DNA of 64,000 nucleotides from Lamellibrachia columna (Eukaryota; Annelida; Polychaeta; Sabellida; Siboglinidae): NCBI GenBank assembly GCA_963662155.1, contig OY759268.1, positions 56,146,457 to 56,210,456 of the forward strand, read 5' to 3'. Shown piece by piece: positions 28,609 to 41,237 of this stretch (position 1 is its first letter; each line of letters starts with the position of its first letter). The notes under the pieces were generated by a model. It saw only the letters and a program-made list of their open reading frames with translations, ran no database searches and was not told where the DNA came from. The position numbers and the translations under genes were made by a program.

Positions 28609-29696
28609 AGATCTTTTTCTTCCAGCATCAACTGGAATTCTCGGGGAAGCAACCAGCCATATTGTTGATACTACACGAGAGGTATTTTATACATTACTGT
28701 ATATTGCCATGTACTCATTTATACATACAGAACTGGGAGAACGTGGAGCAAAGTAAATTGCCCAATTAGAACGCGACCAACCACTTTCTAGAAAGCCAAG
28801 TGAAAATGTCATGTTGTCTCCCTTAATAAATATAACTTTGAAATTATCCACTGGCAATGATATTATGAATGCTATCTTCATGCACTGGTGAGACTAACTG
28901 TAGATGTCATATATCATGTTGACCATATAAAATAAAGGAATGGATAACAGGTATCAGAGAGTATTTATATGAGTTCACCGTGACTGGACACATGGGTCAA
29001 TTAACCATTACTACAGGATAAAAAAACAAATTATGTATCATTAATAATACTTTACCTGAGAGAAACCTATTTGTATTAGAAGATACAAAAAAGTTAAAAT
29101 AAGTGGGGACATATGTTAAAAATGACCCAGTAGTAATATCCAGACAATGAACGCACTGTTCTCAATGGACAACCAACGTGTGGCGCAACATTCGTGGTGC
29201 AATAATCGTCAATTATACAGCGGCTTATTGTGATAAAGTGTCATGGTTTTGCAACTTCATGTAATGGGCGTTACATTTATTTAGGTGAGGTGACCAAAGC
29301 ACAAAACGCAAGCCCATTGGTTATTCATCTCATTTTGAGTCACGTGACATCGCAGTTATTATGCGCAAAGATACGATATTCGCTGTATAGTCTTCACAGA
29401 GCAACGGCACAAAAGAACAGACGAACAATATCCACGTTGATGGCAGTTTAACAGTTTAATTAATAAAAATATCATAATATAATATTTGTTATTACATGAT
29501 CTTGTTTCTAAGCACCTTTGCAATATTCAGTTTGTTCATATAGAATAATATTTTAGGACATATTGTAGCAATGTAATTTAGATTGGAACTTTTCTAACTG
29601 ATTCCGATTGTCCACGTTCGACTGCCTCGCGTCGACATCCAAGAAAACTGTCAGATTAATTCGGACTACAAAGATTGCTATAACACAGTCTCTGTT

Positions 29697-29995
<299 letters not shown>

Positions 29996-30030
29996 AATAG
30001 TAACATATGTTTAAGAGACAACATGCATGC

Positions 30031-30102
30031 ATACATCATACATACATACATACATACGTACATACATACATACATACATACATACATACATACATACATA
30101 CA

Positions 30103-30132
<30 letters not shown>
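30031..30132. repeat. (CATA)n microsatellite
   Basis: About 25 CATA units with one CGTA. The inverted counterpart in the right arm is a shorter (TATG)n run at 35,153-35,230 with a TATGATG interruption. Confidence 0.95.
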
Positions 30133-30135
<3 letters not shown>

Positions 30136-30277
30136 GCATGCACACGTTTACATGCAAAGGCTCACGGACGCTAAGAGGCACACCCACAAACAGACTCATA
30201 TACGCACGAACGCACGCACGCACGCACGAACTCAGTGCTGTTCGTTTTGTTTCGTAGGTGACAACTGTACAAGTAAA

Positions 30278-30413
30278 ATGGCGAATGTGCGTGGACTACT
30301 CGTGTTGAGCCTCGTGTGCTTGCTGCTGAGTCAGGTAAAGTTGAAAGTATTATTCCATTTGTTTCGAAATATATCATTATGTACATTTGTAAAATAAATA
30401 TATAAGATATCAT

Positions 30414-30512
<99 letters not shown>

Positions 30513-31720
30513 CTTATATATCTTTTTCAGTAGATGCACCAGCTTGTTAGGGAAGATATGTTACATTAGAGAATGTCGAGTAAAGTATTTGTGAGGATCG
30601 CAGTATAATTATTAGTGTTCTCAACATGTACGTGTCCTTTGTTTTTAAGCTTACACTGTAAAATAATAGAATGTTACATTATCAGCAACGTGCACTTCTT
30701 GTGCCTATTTTATCACATTGCGTTGTCATTGTTTAGATGATGTCACTCAGCGAGGCTTGCGCTAAAAAGAAAGTGAAGTAAGTGACGTCAACAATGTGAG
30801 CCGATAATCATCAGTCAGGCAGAACATATATGCGACGCTTGCGGCTCATCATCTTTGTCGTTAGCGTTAATTAACGGGACCTCGTATGTTGTCGCACGTT
30901 GGTGGTCGTGTTGCTACTATTTCGGGTAAATTATGGGAATATCGCATTAACTGTCTGCATTTAATATCGTATCCACATATTTCTATGCCATAAACATGCT
31001 CATCTCGTTTTGTCCACGAACATATAATTGCGGTCTGAACAATTGTATTGTTGATGTATATCATGAATAATTAACGGTAGTGTTACTTGTAGCCGCAGAT
31101 ACACAAGCCACTATTGGTGTCCTATGTTTTTTAGGTGTCATGGGAGTTACTGCGGCGATTTCTGCCGTCCTCCAGGGGTTGAGGGCAAAGGCTGCGGTTA
31201 TGTACTAAACCATGTGATTTACGCAGTAAGCATAACATTTCAACGTACTGCTTAATGAATTCTTAAAGGTTTCGATAAGATTTTCATTGTTTTTTTTAAT
31301 AAGACATTTCGGTTTACTGCATTTTCCGATCATATCGTGTCTGGTTATGGTTAGTAGATTGCTAAGGGGCGCCATAGTTCGCCCCTGTCCGTCATATAAA
31401 ACACTATTATTTATCCTGTAATAATAACTTTTTATATAACGAAATTTCCTTCAGTTCAATGCGCAAATACATATGCTGTATTAACATTGTCTCCCAACCT
31501 TATTTCCTCCTCCTTCTCTCCCTTCTTCCTTTCCTCCTTCCCAGGTCTAGTCATTCACAATTGACGTTTATTTGTCATATGCCGATATTAAAACTTTCCC
31601 AATTGGGTTCAAAGTGCCGACATTTGGCAAATACTATTTCTCAAATTGTCAAATTTACTCTCTTCACGTGGTATTTTTGTAATGCAGTCACACGTTTTAT
31701 TTCAGCCAGTGAAGTGTTGA
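30278..31720 (+). CDS. Predicted four-exon gene for a small secreted six-cysteine peptide
   Basis: Predicted exons: 30,278-30,334, 30,737-30,777, 31,135-31,225 and 31,706-31,720. Donors are GTAAAG, GTAAGT and GTAAGC; acceptors end GTTTAG, TTTTAG and TTTCAG. All phases agree (0, 2, 0), giving 67 residues. Exon 1 supplies the hydrophobic signal (MANVRGLLVLSLVCLLL); cleavage is expected after SEA in exon 2, just before the first mature Cys. The mature part of about 41 residues is basic at its start (CAKKKVKC) with spacing C-x6-C-x4-C-x3-C-x9-C-x13-C. The last Cys comes from the five-codon exon 4 (PVKC stop) and is the least certain part; an acceptor at 31,544 would give Val-stop and five Cys. 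I recognise no family. Secretion follows from the signal; defence, toxin-like or signalling roles are only possibilities. An (AT)n tract lies in intron 1. The right arm repeats only exon 1. Confidence 0.6.
30413..30516. repeat. (AT)n microsatellite in intron 1
   Basis: About 100 bp of AT dinucleotides between exons 1 and 2 of the peptide gene. The matching tract in the right arm (34,738-34,845) marks where the arms stop matching: exons 2 and 3 follow here, but the 32-bp minisatellite follows there. Confidence 0.97.
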
Positions 31721-31772
31721 GTGAGCTCCAGCAGAGATATTCCGTCTCATGTCCGCCGAAGACGGCAATACA

Positions 31773-31832
31773 CCTGTCTTAGAGCGACTATGGAGTACAA
31801 GACACCTGTCTTAGAGCGACCGTGAAGTACAT
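31773..31832 (-). repeat. 32-bp unit, under two copies (left arm)
   Basis: CACCTGTCTTAGAGCGACTA, then TGGAGTACAAGA, then a second partial unit (TCTTAGAGCGACCG) that leads into unique sequence. The same unit is expanded to 14 copies in the right arm at 34,287-34,735. The seed state is preserved here. Confidence 0.9.
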
Positions 31833-31915
31833 GAAAGCGCCGTGTACTTCGAACGACCAAACATCGTACAGTTTCTACTTTTGTCGTAAAATAAAAATAT
31901 ACCGCTACTAACTTG

Positions 31916-32689
31916 TATTATTCTAACCAATATGACTACGTAGTGAACATTGTTGTAATAACGTTTCGAAATGATACATTTATACTTTGCTAACATATGT
32001 TTATTGTCATATAAAGTTTATTTGACCCACTATGTTTCGTGTCAGTTCTCATTAATCATCAATGTAAGGTATGTTAAATGCTTAAATGCAGCGGTTTATT
32101 GAAACTGCTGCTTGGATGTAGCATGACGAATAACATGAAATATGCTGAAGACCGATGGGCCTTCATCGTGGCACTGCGTGTGGTCATAATCCGATCATAA
32201 GCATTTACTGTCGTCATTTGATCGGATGTTTGTGCACTTTCAGATGGTATCACTGGTCGTATTTAGTCGTTTCCGCAATACGGTCTATATGCATGTGTGC
32301 ATTTAATATTGTGCGTGTGTTCGTGTGTGCATGCGAGTGTATGTACAATAAGTTTCTAATAGTTTTATACAAAATAAGAGGTACCCTAAATTAAGACCCA
32401 CTATTTCACAATTAAAGTATTTGAACTCGCGACCAGAAGGTAACCACACACAACCACAGCAAGGGTCTGCTGGAAATGTGACTCTCGTAATAATAACAAA
32501 ACGAGTCCGTTGCTATCTGTTAATTCAGACGTTACTGTATGAATGTGTGTAAGTAAAATCTCTGTGTAAATGTTATTCGAATGCTTCGCATAATCACATA
32601 CAAATTGACATTAAGCTTGACATTCAACGTGAGTTGTAACTCAGATTCCGGTAGCTCAGCCAGTTTGTTACAATAGAAAGAAAACATTG
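31916..32689. other. Inverted-duplication spacer, no recognisable gene
   Basis: Includes 32,036-32,105, a short inverted match to repeat R (TCATTAATCATCAATGTAAG versus 33,470-33,530). No coding frame with motifs; the open frame at 32,155-32,394 has no support. Confidence 0.4.
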
Positions 32690-33990
32690 ATTACTAAACT
32701 GGTCCAGGACTTCCGAGAATGGGACTGAAAATACATTATCATGGAATAGGTATCAACACGACGGAACATGGTGGCGACATTTACGTGTGACGTCAGAGTG
32801 ACACTTATGTGCAAGGTACATGATTTTCGAAAGGAAATCGCCCAATTATAATTTGGCAGTGATAAACGTGTTTTTCAGAGAAGATAAAATCAATACCCTC
32901 AATACGCTTCTTATATTTCCAGATAACTGGTATTTGTGTAATGCAACAATATCGTGACTGGTTTGCCTTTATGCTACTTCATTGTGAATGTTGTTTTCTC
33001 CCGTTCGGAGACAGCACGCACTGTCTTCCTATGCAGTATGCGTTAGAACAACTGTAGCCACTTCAAAGTTGTCGTTGCCCGCCTACCAAATTGCATGTAT
33101 GATATAGCACCCTGAATAAGTAATCCCTCTTCGCTTCACCAATTTCATTTGGCAACTTAACAAATTGTTGTCATTAACATTAGAGGATAGTTTTGAAGAT
33201 CGATGCAACAAATTATCTTTTACGTGGGTCGTACCCTTGCAAATCAGTTCCTAGATACCGTAATGGCATTTTTTTAAACTAGGTAATGCAGAATCAATCT
33301 CCATAAATTAACTAATGCGACATCATGAAAACAGTCTGTTTTTTATTTAAATGAAATTACTCTTTTAATTTGATTGATGGTAGCTTGATATATTGGCAGC
33401 ATTAAATGTGCATTGAAGTATAGTCACATCAATTGCAATAATTACAAAGGAAACCATATTTAATATTCAAATAAATAAACTGCAGCATTTAAGCATTTAA
33501 CATACCTTACGTTGATGATTAATGAGAACTGACAGGAGTATCCAGTTCCCAGACACCATAATGGCATTTTTTTGCAAATCAAGTCAATTATTTGAATGAG
33601 TTTCTTACATGGATGTATTTCATGCACTAAATATACCGTATTTAAAAAGAAATGCAACTATTACACTACAATTACAGTTCAGTATCCCAATACCAGTTTT
33701 TTTAACTGCAGCACTTAAGCATTTAAGTTATTTTATGTTGGTGATCAAAACTTACTGTATCAACCGTATTATACAGAAACGTCAGAGACGGATAATATAA
33801 CGTACTTTTTTGGGAAACTGTAACCATGTCTAAACGTTTATGTTATTATGATATTATGGATATTTCTACCACAGTTCCCGTTGATCAGATGAACCCTCCA
33901 CCCTTCCAAGACTGCCCCCTCCGATCACGGGACACCATCATTGCAACTTTCTTTCAAAGTAAACAATAGTACATTAATATCCATGACTTG
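32690..33990 (+). repeat. Dispersed repeat R, copy in the spacer
   Basis: Matches 8,640-9,720 and 14,200-16,030 along its length (GGAACATGGTGGCGACATTT, GTGACGTCAGAGTGACACTT, TTTCCAGATAACTGG, TTTTACGTGGGTCGT, GATTGATGGTAGCTTGATAT, and the AACCCTCCACCCTTCCAAGA block). Uninterrupted by the LINE of the 13.7-kb copy, so it serves as the empty-site reference. Confidence 0.75.
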
Positions 33991-34286
33991 AACAATGAAA
34001 AATCATGAATACAACACAGTGTTGCCTCCGACAAAGTTTATTTCTTAAATAGCTTTATAATTTAAATGAGATGGATAGTTGCTTAGCTGGAAGTAATTAT
34101 TGCATTAAACATATATTTAAATGTAATTACGCTTTACGTTTTAATCTTCTAAGCGAGATAATTATATGAATGATACGAACATTAAATAATATATGTAGTA
34201 GCAGTATATTTTTGTTTTACGACATTAGTAGAAGCTGTACGATGTTTTGTCGTACGAAGTACACGGCGCTTTCATGTAATCCATAG

Positions 34287-34849
<563 letters not shown>

Positions 34850-34922
34850 TATCTTTTTTTTTTTTTACAAATGTATATAATGACATATGTCCAAACAAAT
34901 TGAATAATACGTTCAACTTTAC

Positions 34923-34979
34923 CTGACACAGCAGCAAGCACACGAGGCTCAACACGAGTAGTCCACGCACATTCGCCAT
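34923..34979 (-). pseudogene. Orphan exon 1 of the secreted-peptide gene
   Basis: Inverted copy of exon 1 at 30,278-30,334: same start, same 19 codons except Ser18 to Cys (LLLCQ instead of LLLSQ), and the same GTAAAG donor. The upstream 35 bp, including TTTCGTAGGTGACAACTGTA, are also kept. Downstream come an (AT)n tract and a 32-bp minisatellite instead of exons 2-4. No acceptor with matching coding sequence was found on this strand. It is probably a dead partial duplicate, though its promoter-proximal region could still be transcribed. Confidence 0.8.
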
Positions 34980-35151
34980 TTTACTTGTACAGTTGTCACC
35001 TACGAAACAAGACGAACAGCATTGAGTTCGTGCCATGTGCGTGCGTGAGTGCGTGCGTGACTGTGTGCGTGCGTACGTGCGTGTATGTGTCCGTTTGTGG
35101 GTGTGCCTCTTAGCGTCCATGAGCCTTTGCATGTAAATGTGTCCATGCATG

Positions 35152-35152
<1 letters not shown>

Positions 35153-35185
<33 letters not shown>

Positions 35186-35230
35186 TGTATGTATGTATGA
35201 TGTATGTATGTATGTATGTATGTATGTATG
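35153..35230. repeat. (TATG)n microsatellite (right arm)
   Basis: Tetranucleotide run interrupted by ATGATG. Counterpart of (CATA)n at 30,031-30,132. Confidence 0.95.
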
Positions 35231-36109
35231 ATGTATGCATGCATTCTGTCTCTTAAGCATATGTTACTATTTCCCCTCCTTTATAATGTCAAACTGCCAC
35301 AAAACTTGATATTGTTCGTCTGTTTGTGTGTGCCGTTGCACTGTGAAGACTATACGACTGCGCTATCACGTGACTCTATATCAGATGAATAACCAATGGG
35401 CTTGCGTTTTGTGCTTTGGTCACCTCACCTAAATAATTGTCACACCCATCACATGAAGTCCCAACACCATGACACATTATCACAATAAGTCGCTGTATAA
35501 TTGACGATTATTGCACCACGAATGTTGCGCCAAACGTTGATTGTCCATTGAGAACAGTGCGTTCGTTGTCTGGATATTACTACTGGGTCATTTTTAACAT
35601 ATGTCCCCACTTATTTTACTTTTTTGTATCTTCTAATACAAATAGGTTTCTCTCAGGTAAAGTATTCTTAATCATACATAGTTTGTTTGTATCCTCTACT
35701 AATGGTTAATTAACCCATGTGTCCAGTCATGGTGAACTCATATAAATAGTCTCTGACACCTGTTATATATTCCTTTATTTTATTTGGTCAACATGATATA
35801 TGACATCTACAGTTAGTCTCACCAGTGCATGAAGATAGCATTCATAATATCTTTGCCAGTGGATAATTTCAAAGTTATATTTATTGAGGGAGACAACATG
35901 ACATCTTCACTTGGCTTTCTAGAAAGTGGTTGGTCGCGTTCTAATTGGGCAATTTACTTTGCTCCACGTTCTCCCAGTTCTGTATGTGTAAATGAGTACA
36001 TGGCAATATACAGTAATGTATAAAATACCTTTCGTGTAGTATCAACAATATGGTTGATTGCTTCCCCGAGAATTCCAGTTGGTGCTGGAAGAAAAAGGTC
36101 TGGCAGGTT

Positions 36110-36748
36110 GAAATATAATGTCTGCCAGGGTGAAGTATAATGTCTGCCACGGTGAAGTATAATGTCTGCCAGGGTGAAGTATAATGTCTGCCAGGGTGAA
36201 GTACAATGTATACCAGGGTGAAGTATAATGTCTGCCATTGTGAAGTATAATGTCTGCCAGGGTGAAGTATAATGTCTGCCAGGGTGAAGTATAATGTCTG
36301 CCAGGGTGAAGTATAATGTCTGCCAGGGTGAAGTATAATGTATGCCAGGGTGAAGTATAATGTCTGCCAGGGTGAAGTATAATGTCTGCCAGGGTGAAGT
36401 ATAATGTCTGCCAGGGTGAAGTATAATGTCTGCCAGGGTGAAGTATAATGTCTGCCAGGGTGAAGTATAATGTATTCCAGGGTGAAGTATAATGTCTCCC
36501 AGGGTGAAGTATAATGTATGCCAGGGTGAAGTATAATGTCTGCCAGGGTGAAGTATAATGTATGCCAGGGTGTAGTATAATGTCTCGCAGGGTGAAGTAT
36601 AATGTATGCCAGGGTGAAGTATAATGTCTCGCAGGGTGCAGTATAATGTCTGCCAGGGTGAAGTATAATGTCTGCCAGGGTGAAGTATAATGTCTGCCAG
36701 GGTGAAGTATAATGTCTGCCAGGGTGAAGTATAATGTATGCCAGTGGG
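36110..36748 (-). repeat. 22-bp minisatellite, about 29 copies (right arm)
   Basis: Plus-strand core GTCTGCCAGGGTGAAGTATA, period 22 bp. Variants (GTATGCC, GTCTCGC, GTATTCC) cluster at 36,460-36,640. The array runs into GTGGGTGGAGTGTAAAGCGC at its outer end, exactly as the 24-bp array does at 41,225, showing common ancestry of the two arrays. Confidence 0.95.
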
Positions 36749-36960
36749 TGGAGTGTAAAGCGCTTAGAACGTTCCGACAAACTGGATACTGCGCTACATA
36801 AGAACTGGTTTGTTGTATGTATTATACCAATGTGACGCCATGAAATCCTCAGTTGGTTTTATAGAATGTATAGAGTTCCTTGCGTTCTAATTGGGCAGTT
36901 TAATTTGCTCTACGTTGTTACGGTTCACGCTATTGCATAAATGAGTACCTGATAATATAG

Positions 36961-37345
36961 TTGCAGTTGCTACTTGAGATGCCTTTGTCCAGGACGCAGC
37001 TAAGGGGACGGAACCTTCTCCGTTGCTGCTCCCACATTGTTGAACAATATTACACTTGTTCTTCGCCAGGCTCCCTCGACTGGTACCTTCAAGAAACAAC
37101 TGAAGACAGACTAGTTCTTCGCCAGGCTCCCTCGACTGATAACTTCAAGAAACAACTGAAGAGAGACTTGTTCACTCCTGATTCTATATTAAATTAGCCA
37201 AAAGTGTTTTATTTTACTGAATTGAATTGTTGTTCAGTATTTCGGATTTTGTTTAATTAATTAATTACTGAACTCGGAAAGCGCCTTTGAACATAATGCT
37301 GAAAAGTGCGAAATATAAATATACGGGATTGATTGAATGAATACA
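36961..37345 (+). mobile_element. LINE 3' tail inserted in the right arm
   Basis: Encodes the usual C-terminal end of a LINE ORF2 (APSTDNFKKQLKRDLFTPDS, 37,110-37,180), with a 54-bp tandem duplication of the segment GTTCTTCGCCAGGCTCCCTC (37,058 and 37,112). The 3' UTR has GGAAAGCGCCTTTGAACATA and GCGAAATATAAATAC-like sequence and ends in ATTGATTGAATGAATAC. Flanks GATAATATAG and GTATATAAAATAC are contiguous in the paralogous segment at 35,995-36,030, so the insertion postdates the tandem duplication. Confidence 0.75.
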
Positions 37346-37439
37346 CAATGGTATATAAAATACATCTCGCACAGTATTTACAGCGCGGCTGATTGATCCC
37401 CGACAAGTCGAGTTGGTGTTGGAAGGAACATATCTCACA

Positions 37440-40400
37440 GCGGGTGGCGTGTAAGGTCTGCCAGGGGGTGGAATGTAAGGTCTGCCAGGGAGTGCAATGT
37501 AAGGTCTGCCAGGGGGTGGAATGTAAGATCTGCCAGGGGGTGGAATGTAAGGTCTGCCAGGGAGTGCAATGTAAGGTCTGCCAGGGGGTGGAATGTAAGA
37601 TCTGCCAGGGGGTGGAATGTAAGGTCTGCCAGGGAGTGCAATGTAAGGTATGCCAGGGGGTGGAATGTAAGATCTGCCAGGGGGTGGAATGTAAGGTATG
37701 CCAGGGGGTGGAATGTAAGGTCTGCCAGGGAGTGCAATGTAAGGTATGTCAGGGGGTGGAATGTAAGGTCTGCCAGGGGGTGGAATGTAAGGTCTGCCAT
37801 GGGGTGGGATAAAAGTTCTGCCAGGGGGTGGCCTGTATGATCTGCCAGGGGTGGTGTGTAAGATTTGTCAGGGGGTGGAATGTTAAGTTTACCAAGGGGT
37901 GGAGTGTAAGGTCTGCCAGGGGGTGGAATGTAAGGTCTGCCAGGGGGTGGAGTGTAAGGTCTGCCAGGGGGTGGAGTGTAAGGTCTGCCAGAGGGTGGTG
38001 TGTAAGATTTGTCAGGGGGTGGAATGTTAGGTCTACCAAGGGGTGGAGTGTAAGGTCTGCCAGGGTGTGGAGTGTAAAATATGTAAGGGAGTTGAATGTT
38101 AGGTCTACCAGGATGTGGAGTGTAAGGTCTGCCAGGGGGTGGAGTGTAAGGTCTGCCAGGGGGTGGAGTGTAAGGTCTGCCAGGGGGTGGAGTGTAAGTT
38201 CTGCCAGGGGGTGGAGTGTAAGGTCTGCCAGGGGGTGGAGTGTAAGGTCTGCCAGGGGGTGGAGTGTAAGGTCTGCCAGGGGGTGGAATGTAAGATCTGC
38301 CAGGGGTTGGAATGTAAGGTCTGCCAGGGAGTGCAATGTAAGGTCTGCCAAGGGGTGGAATGTAAGATATGCCAGGGGTGGAATGTAAGGTATGCCAGGG
38401 GGTGGAATGTAAGGTCTGCCAGGGAGTGCAATGTAAGGTATGTCAGGGGGTGGAATGTAAGGTCTGCCAGGGGGTGGAATGTAAGGTCTGCCATGGGGTG
38501 GGATAAAAGTTCTGCCAGGGGGTGGCCTGTATGATCTGCCAGGGGTGGTGTGCAAGATTTTTCAGGGGGTGGAATGTTAAGTCTACCAAGGGGTGGAGTG
38601 TAAGGTCTGCCAGGGGGTGGAATGTAAGGTATGCCAGGGAGTGCAATGTAAGGTCTGCCAGGGGGTGGAATGTAAGATATGCCAGGGGGTGGAATGTAAG
38701 TTATGCCAGGGGGTGGAATGTAAGGTCTGCCAGGGAGTGCAATGTAAGGTATGTCAGGGGGTGGAATGTAAGGTCTGCCAGGGGGTGGAATGTAAGGTCT
38801 GCCATGGGGTGGGATAAAAGTTCTGCCAGGGGGTGGCCTGTATGATCTGCCAGGGGTGGTGTGTAAGATTTGTCAGGGGGTGGAATGTTAAATCTACCAA
38901 GGGGTGGAGTGTAAGGTCTGCCAGGGGGTGGAATGTAAGGTCTGCCAGGGGGTGGAGTGTAAGGTCTGCCAGGGGGTGGAGTGTAAGGTCTGCCAGAGGG
39001 TGGTGTGTAAGATTTGTCAGGGGGTGGAATGTTAGGTCTACCAAGGGGTGGAGTGTAAGGTCTGCCAGGGTGTGGAGTGTAAAATATGTAAGGGAGTTGA
39101 ATGTTAGGTCTACCAGGATGTGGAGTGTAACGTCTGCCAGGGGGTGGAGTGTAAGGTCTGCCAGGGGGTGGAGTGTAATGTCTGCCAGGGGGTGGAGTGT
39201 AAGGTCTGCCAGGGGGTGGAGTGTAAGGTCTGCCAGGGGGTGGAGTGTATGGTCTGCCAGGGGGTGGAATGTAAGATCTGCCAGGGGGTGGAATGTAAGG
39301 TCTGCCAGGGAGTGCAATGTAAGGTCTGCCAGGGGGTGGAATGTAAGATCTGCCAGGGGATGGAATGTAAGGTATGCCAGGGGGTGGAATGTAAGGTCTG
39401 CCAGGGAGTGCAATGTAAGGTCTGTCAGGGGGTGGAATGTAAGGTCTGCCAGGGGGTGGAATGTAAGGTCTGCCATGGGGTGGGATAAAAGTTCTGCCAG
39501 GGGGTGGCCTGTATGATCTGCCATGGGTGGTGTGTAAGATTTGTCAGGGGGTGGAATGTTAAGCCTACCAAGGGGTGGAGTGTAAGGTCTGCCAGGGGGT
39601 GGAATGTAAGGTCTGCCAGGGGGTGGAGTGTATGGTCTGCCAGGGGGTGGAGTGTAAGGTCTGCCAGAGGGTGGTGTGTAAGATTTGTCAGGGGGTGGAA
39701 TGTTAGGTCTACCAAGGGGTGGAGTGTAAGGTCTGCCAGGATGTGGAGTGTAAAATATGTAAGGGAGTTGAATGTTAGGTCTACCAGGATGTGGAGTGTA
39801 AGGTCTGCCAGGGGGTGGAGTGTAAGATCTGCCAGGGGGTGGAGTGTAAGGCCTGCCAGGGGTGGAGTGTAATGTCTGCCAGGGGGTGGAGTGTAAGGTC
39901 TGCCAGGGGGTGGAATGTAAGGTTTGCCAGGGGGTGGAATGTAAGGTCTGCCAGGGAGTGCAATGTAAGGTCTGTCAGGGGGTGGAATGTAAGGTCTGCC
40001 AGGGGGTGGAATGTAAGGTCTGCCATGGGGTGGGATAAAAGTTCTGCCAGGGGGTGGCCTGTATGATCTGCCAGGGGTGGTGTGTAAGATTTGTCAGGGG
40101 GTGGAATGTTAAGTCTACCAAGGGGTGGAGTGTAAGGTCTGCCAGGGGGTGGAATGTAAGGTCTGCCAGGGGGTGGAGTGTAAGGTCTGCCAGGGGGTGG
40201 AGTGTAAGGTCTGCCAGAGGGTGGTGTGTAATATTTGTCAGGGGGTGGAATGTTAGGTCTACCAAGGGGTGGAGTGTAAGGTCTGCCAGGGTGTGGAGTG
40301 TAAAATATGTAAGGGAGTTGAATGTTAGATCTACCAGGATGTGGAGTGTAAGGTCTGCCAAGGGGTGGAGTGTAAGGTCTGCCAGGGGGTGGAGTGTAAG

Positions 40401-41237
40401 GTCTGCCAGGGGGTGGAGTGTAAGGTCTGCCAGGGGGTGGAGTGTAAGGTCTGCCAGGGGGTGGAGTGTAAGGTCTGCCAGGGGGCGGAATGTAAGATCT
40501 GCCAGGGGGTGGAATGTAAGGTCTGCCAAGGAGTGCAATGTAAGGTCTGCCAGGGGGTGGAATGTAAGATCTGCCAGGGGGTGGAATGTAAGGTATGCCA
40601 GGGGGTGGAATGTAAGGTCTGCCAAGGAGTGCAATGTAAGGTCTGTCAGGGGGTGGAATGTAAGGTCTGCCAGGGGGTGGAATGTAAGGTCTGCCATGTG
40701 GTGGGATAAAAGTTCTGCCAGGGGGTGGCCTGTATGATCTGCCAGGGGTGGTGTGTAAGATTTGTCAGGGGGTGGAATGTTAAGTCTACCAAGGGGTGGA
40801 GTGTAAGGTCTGCCAGGGGGTGGAATGTAAGGTCTGCCAGGGGGTGGAGTGTAAGGTCTGCCAGGGGGTGGAGTGTAAGGTCTGCCAGAGGGTGGTGTGT
40901 AAGATTTGTCAGGGGGTGGAATGTTAGGTCTACCAAGGGGTGGAGTTTAAGGTCTGCCAGGGTGTGGAGTGTAAAATATGTAAGGGAGTTGAATGTTAGG
41001 TCTACCAGGATGTGGAGTGTAAGGTCTACCAAGGGGTGGTGTGTAAGGTCTGCCAGGGTGTGGAGTGTAAAATATGTAAGGGAGTTGAATGTTAGGTCTA
41101 CCAGGATGTGGTGTGTAAGGTCTGCCAGGGGGTGGAGTGTAAGGTCTGCCAGGGGGTGGAGTGTAAGATCTACCAGGGGGTGGAATGTAAGGTCTGCCAG
41201 GGGGTGGAGTGTAAGGTCTGCCAGGGGGTGGAGTGTA
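37440..41237 (+). repeat. 24-bp minisatellite, about 158 units with higher-order structure
   Basis: Core GGTCTGCCAGGGGGTGGAAT followed by GTAA; variants GGAGTG, GAGTGCAATG, GTATGCC and GATCTGCC. A distinctive block (GGGATAAAAGTTCTGCC, then GGTGGCCTGTATGATCTGCC and GATTTGTCAGGGGGTGG) recurs at about 37,806, 38,491, 38,811, 39,481, 40,027 and 40,702, giving higher-order units of roughly 320-690 bp. A second marker (AAAATATGTAAGGGAGTTGA) recurs at 38,077, 39,081, 39,752, 40,303, 40,974 and 41,067. The plus strand is G-rich. The unit length is a multiple of 3, so several frames on both strands are open without implying protein. Derived from the 22-bp array. Confidence 0.97.

Noticed and set aside
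31545..31550. Alternative last exon of the 30-kb peptide gene (GTC TAG after a strong pyrimidine tract)
   Set aside because: It gives only Val-stop and leaves five cysteines. The acceptor at 31,705 gives a sixth Cys. Not excluded; transcripts would decide.
32380..32480. tRNA-derived SINE promoter (B-box-like GGTCGCGAGTTCAAAT on the minus strand)
   Set aside because: No A box at the right distance and no second copy was found in the window.
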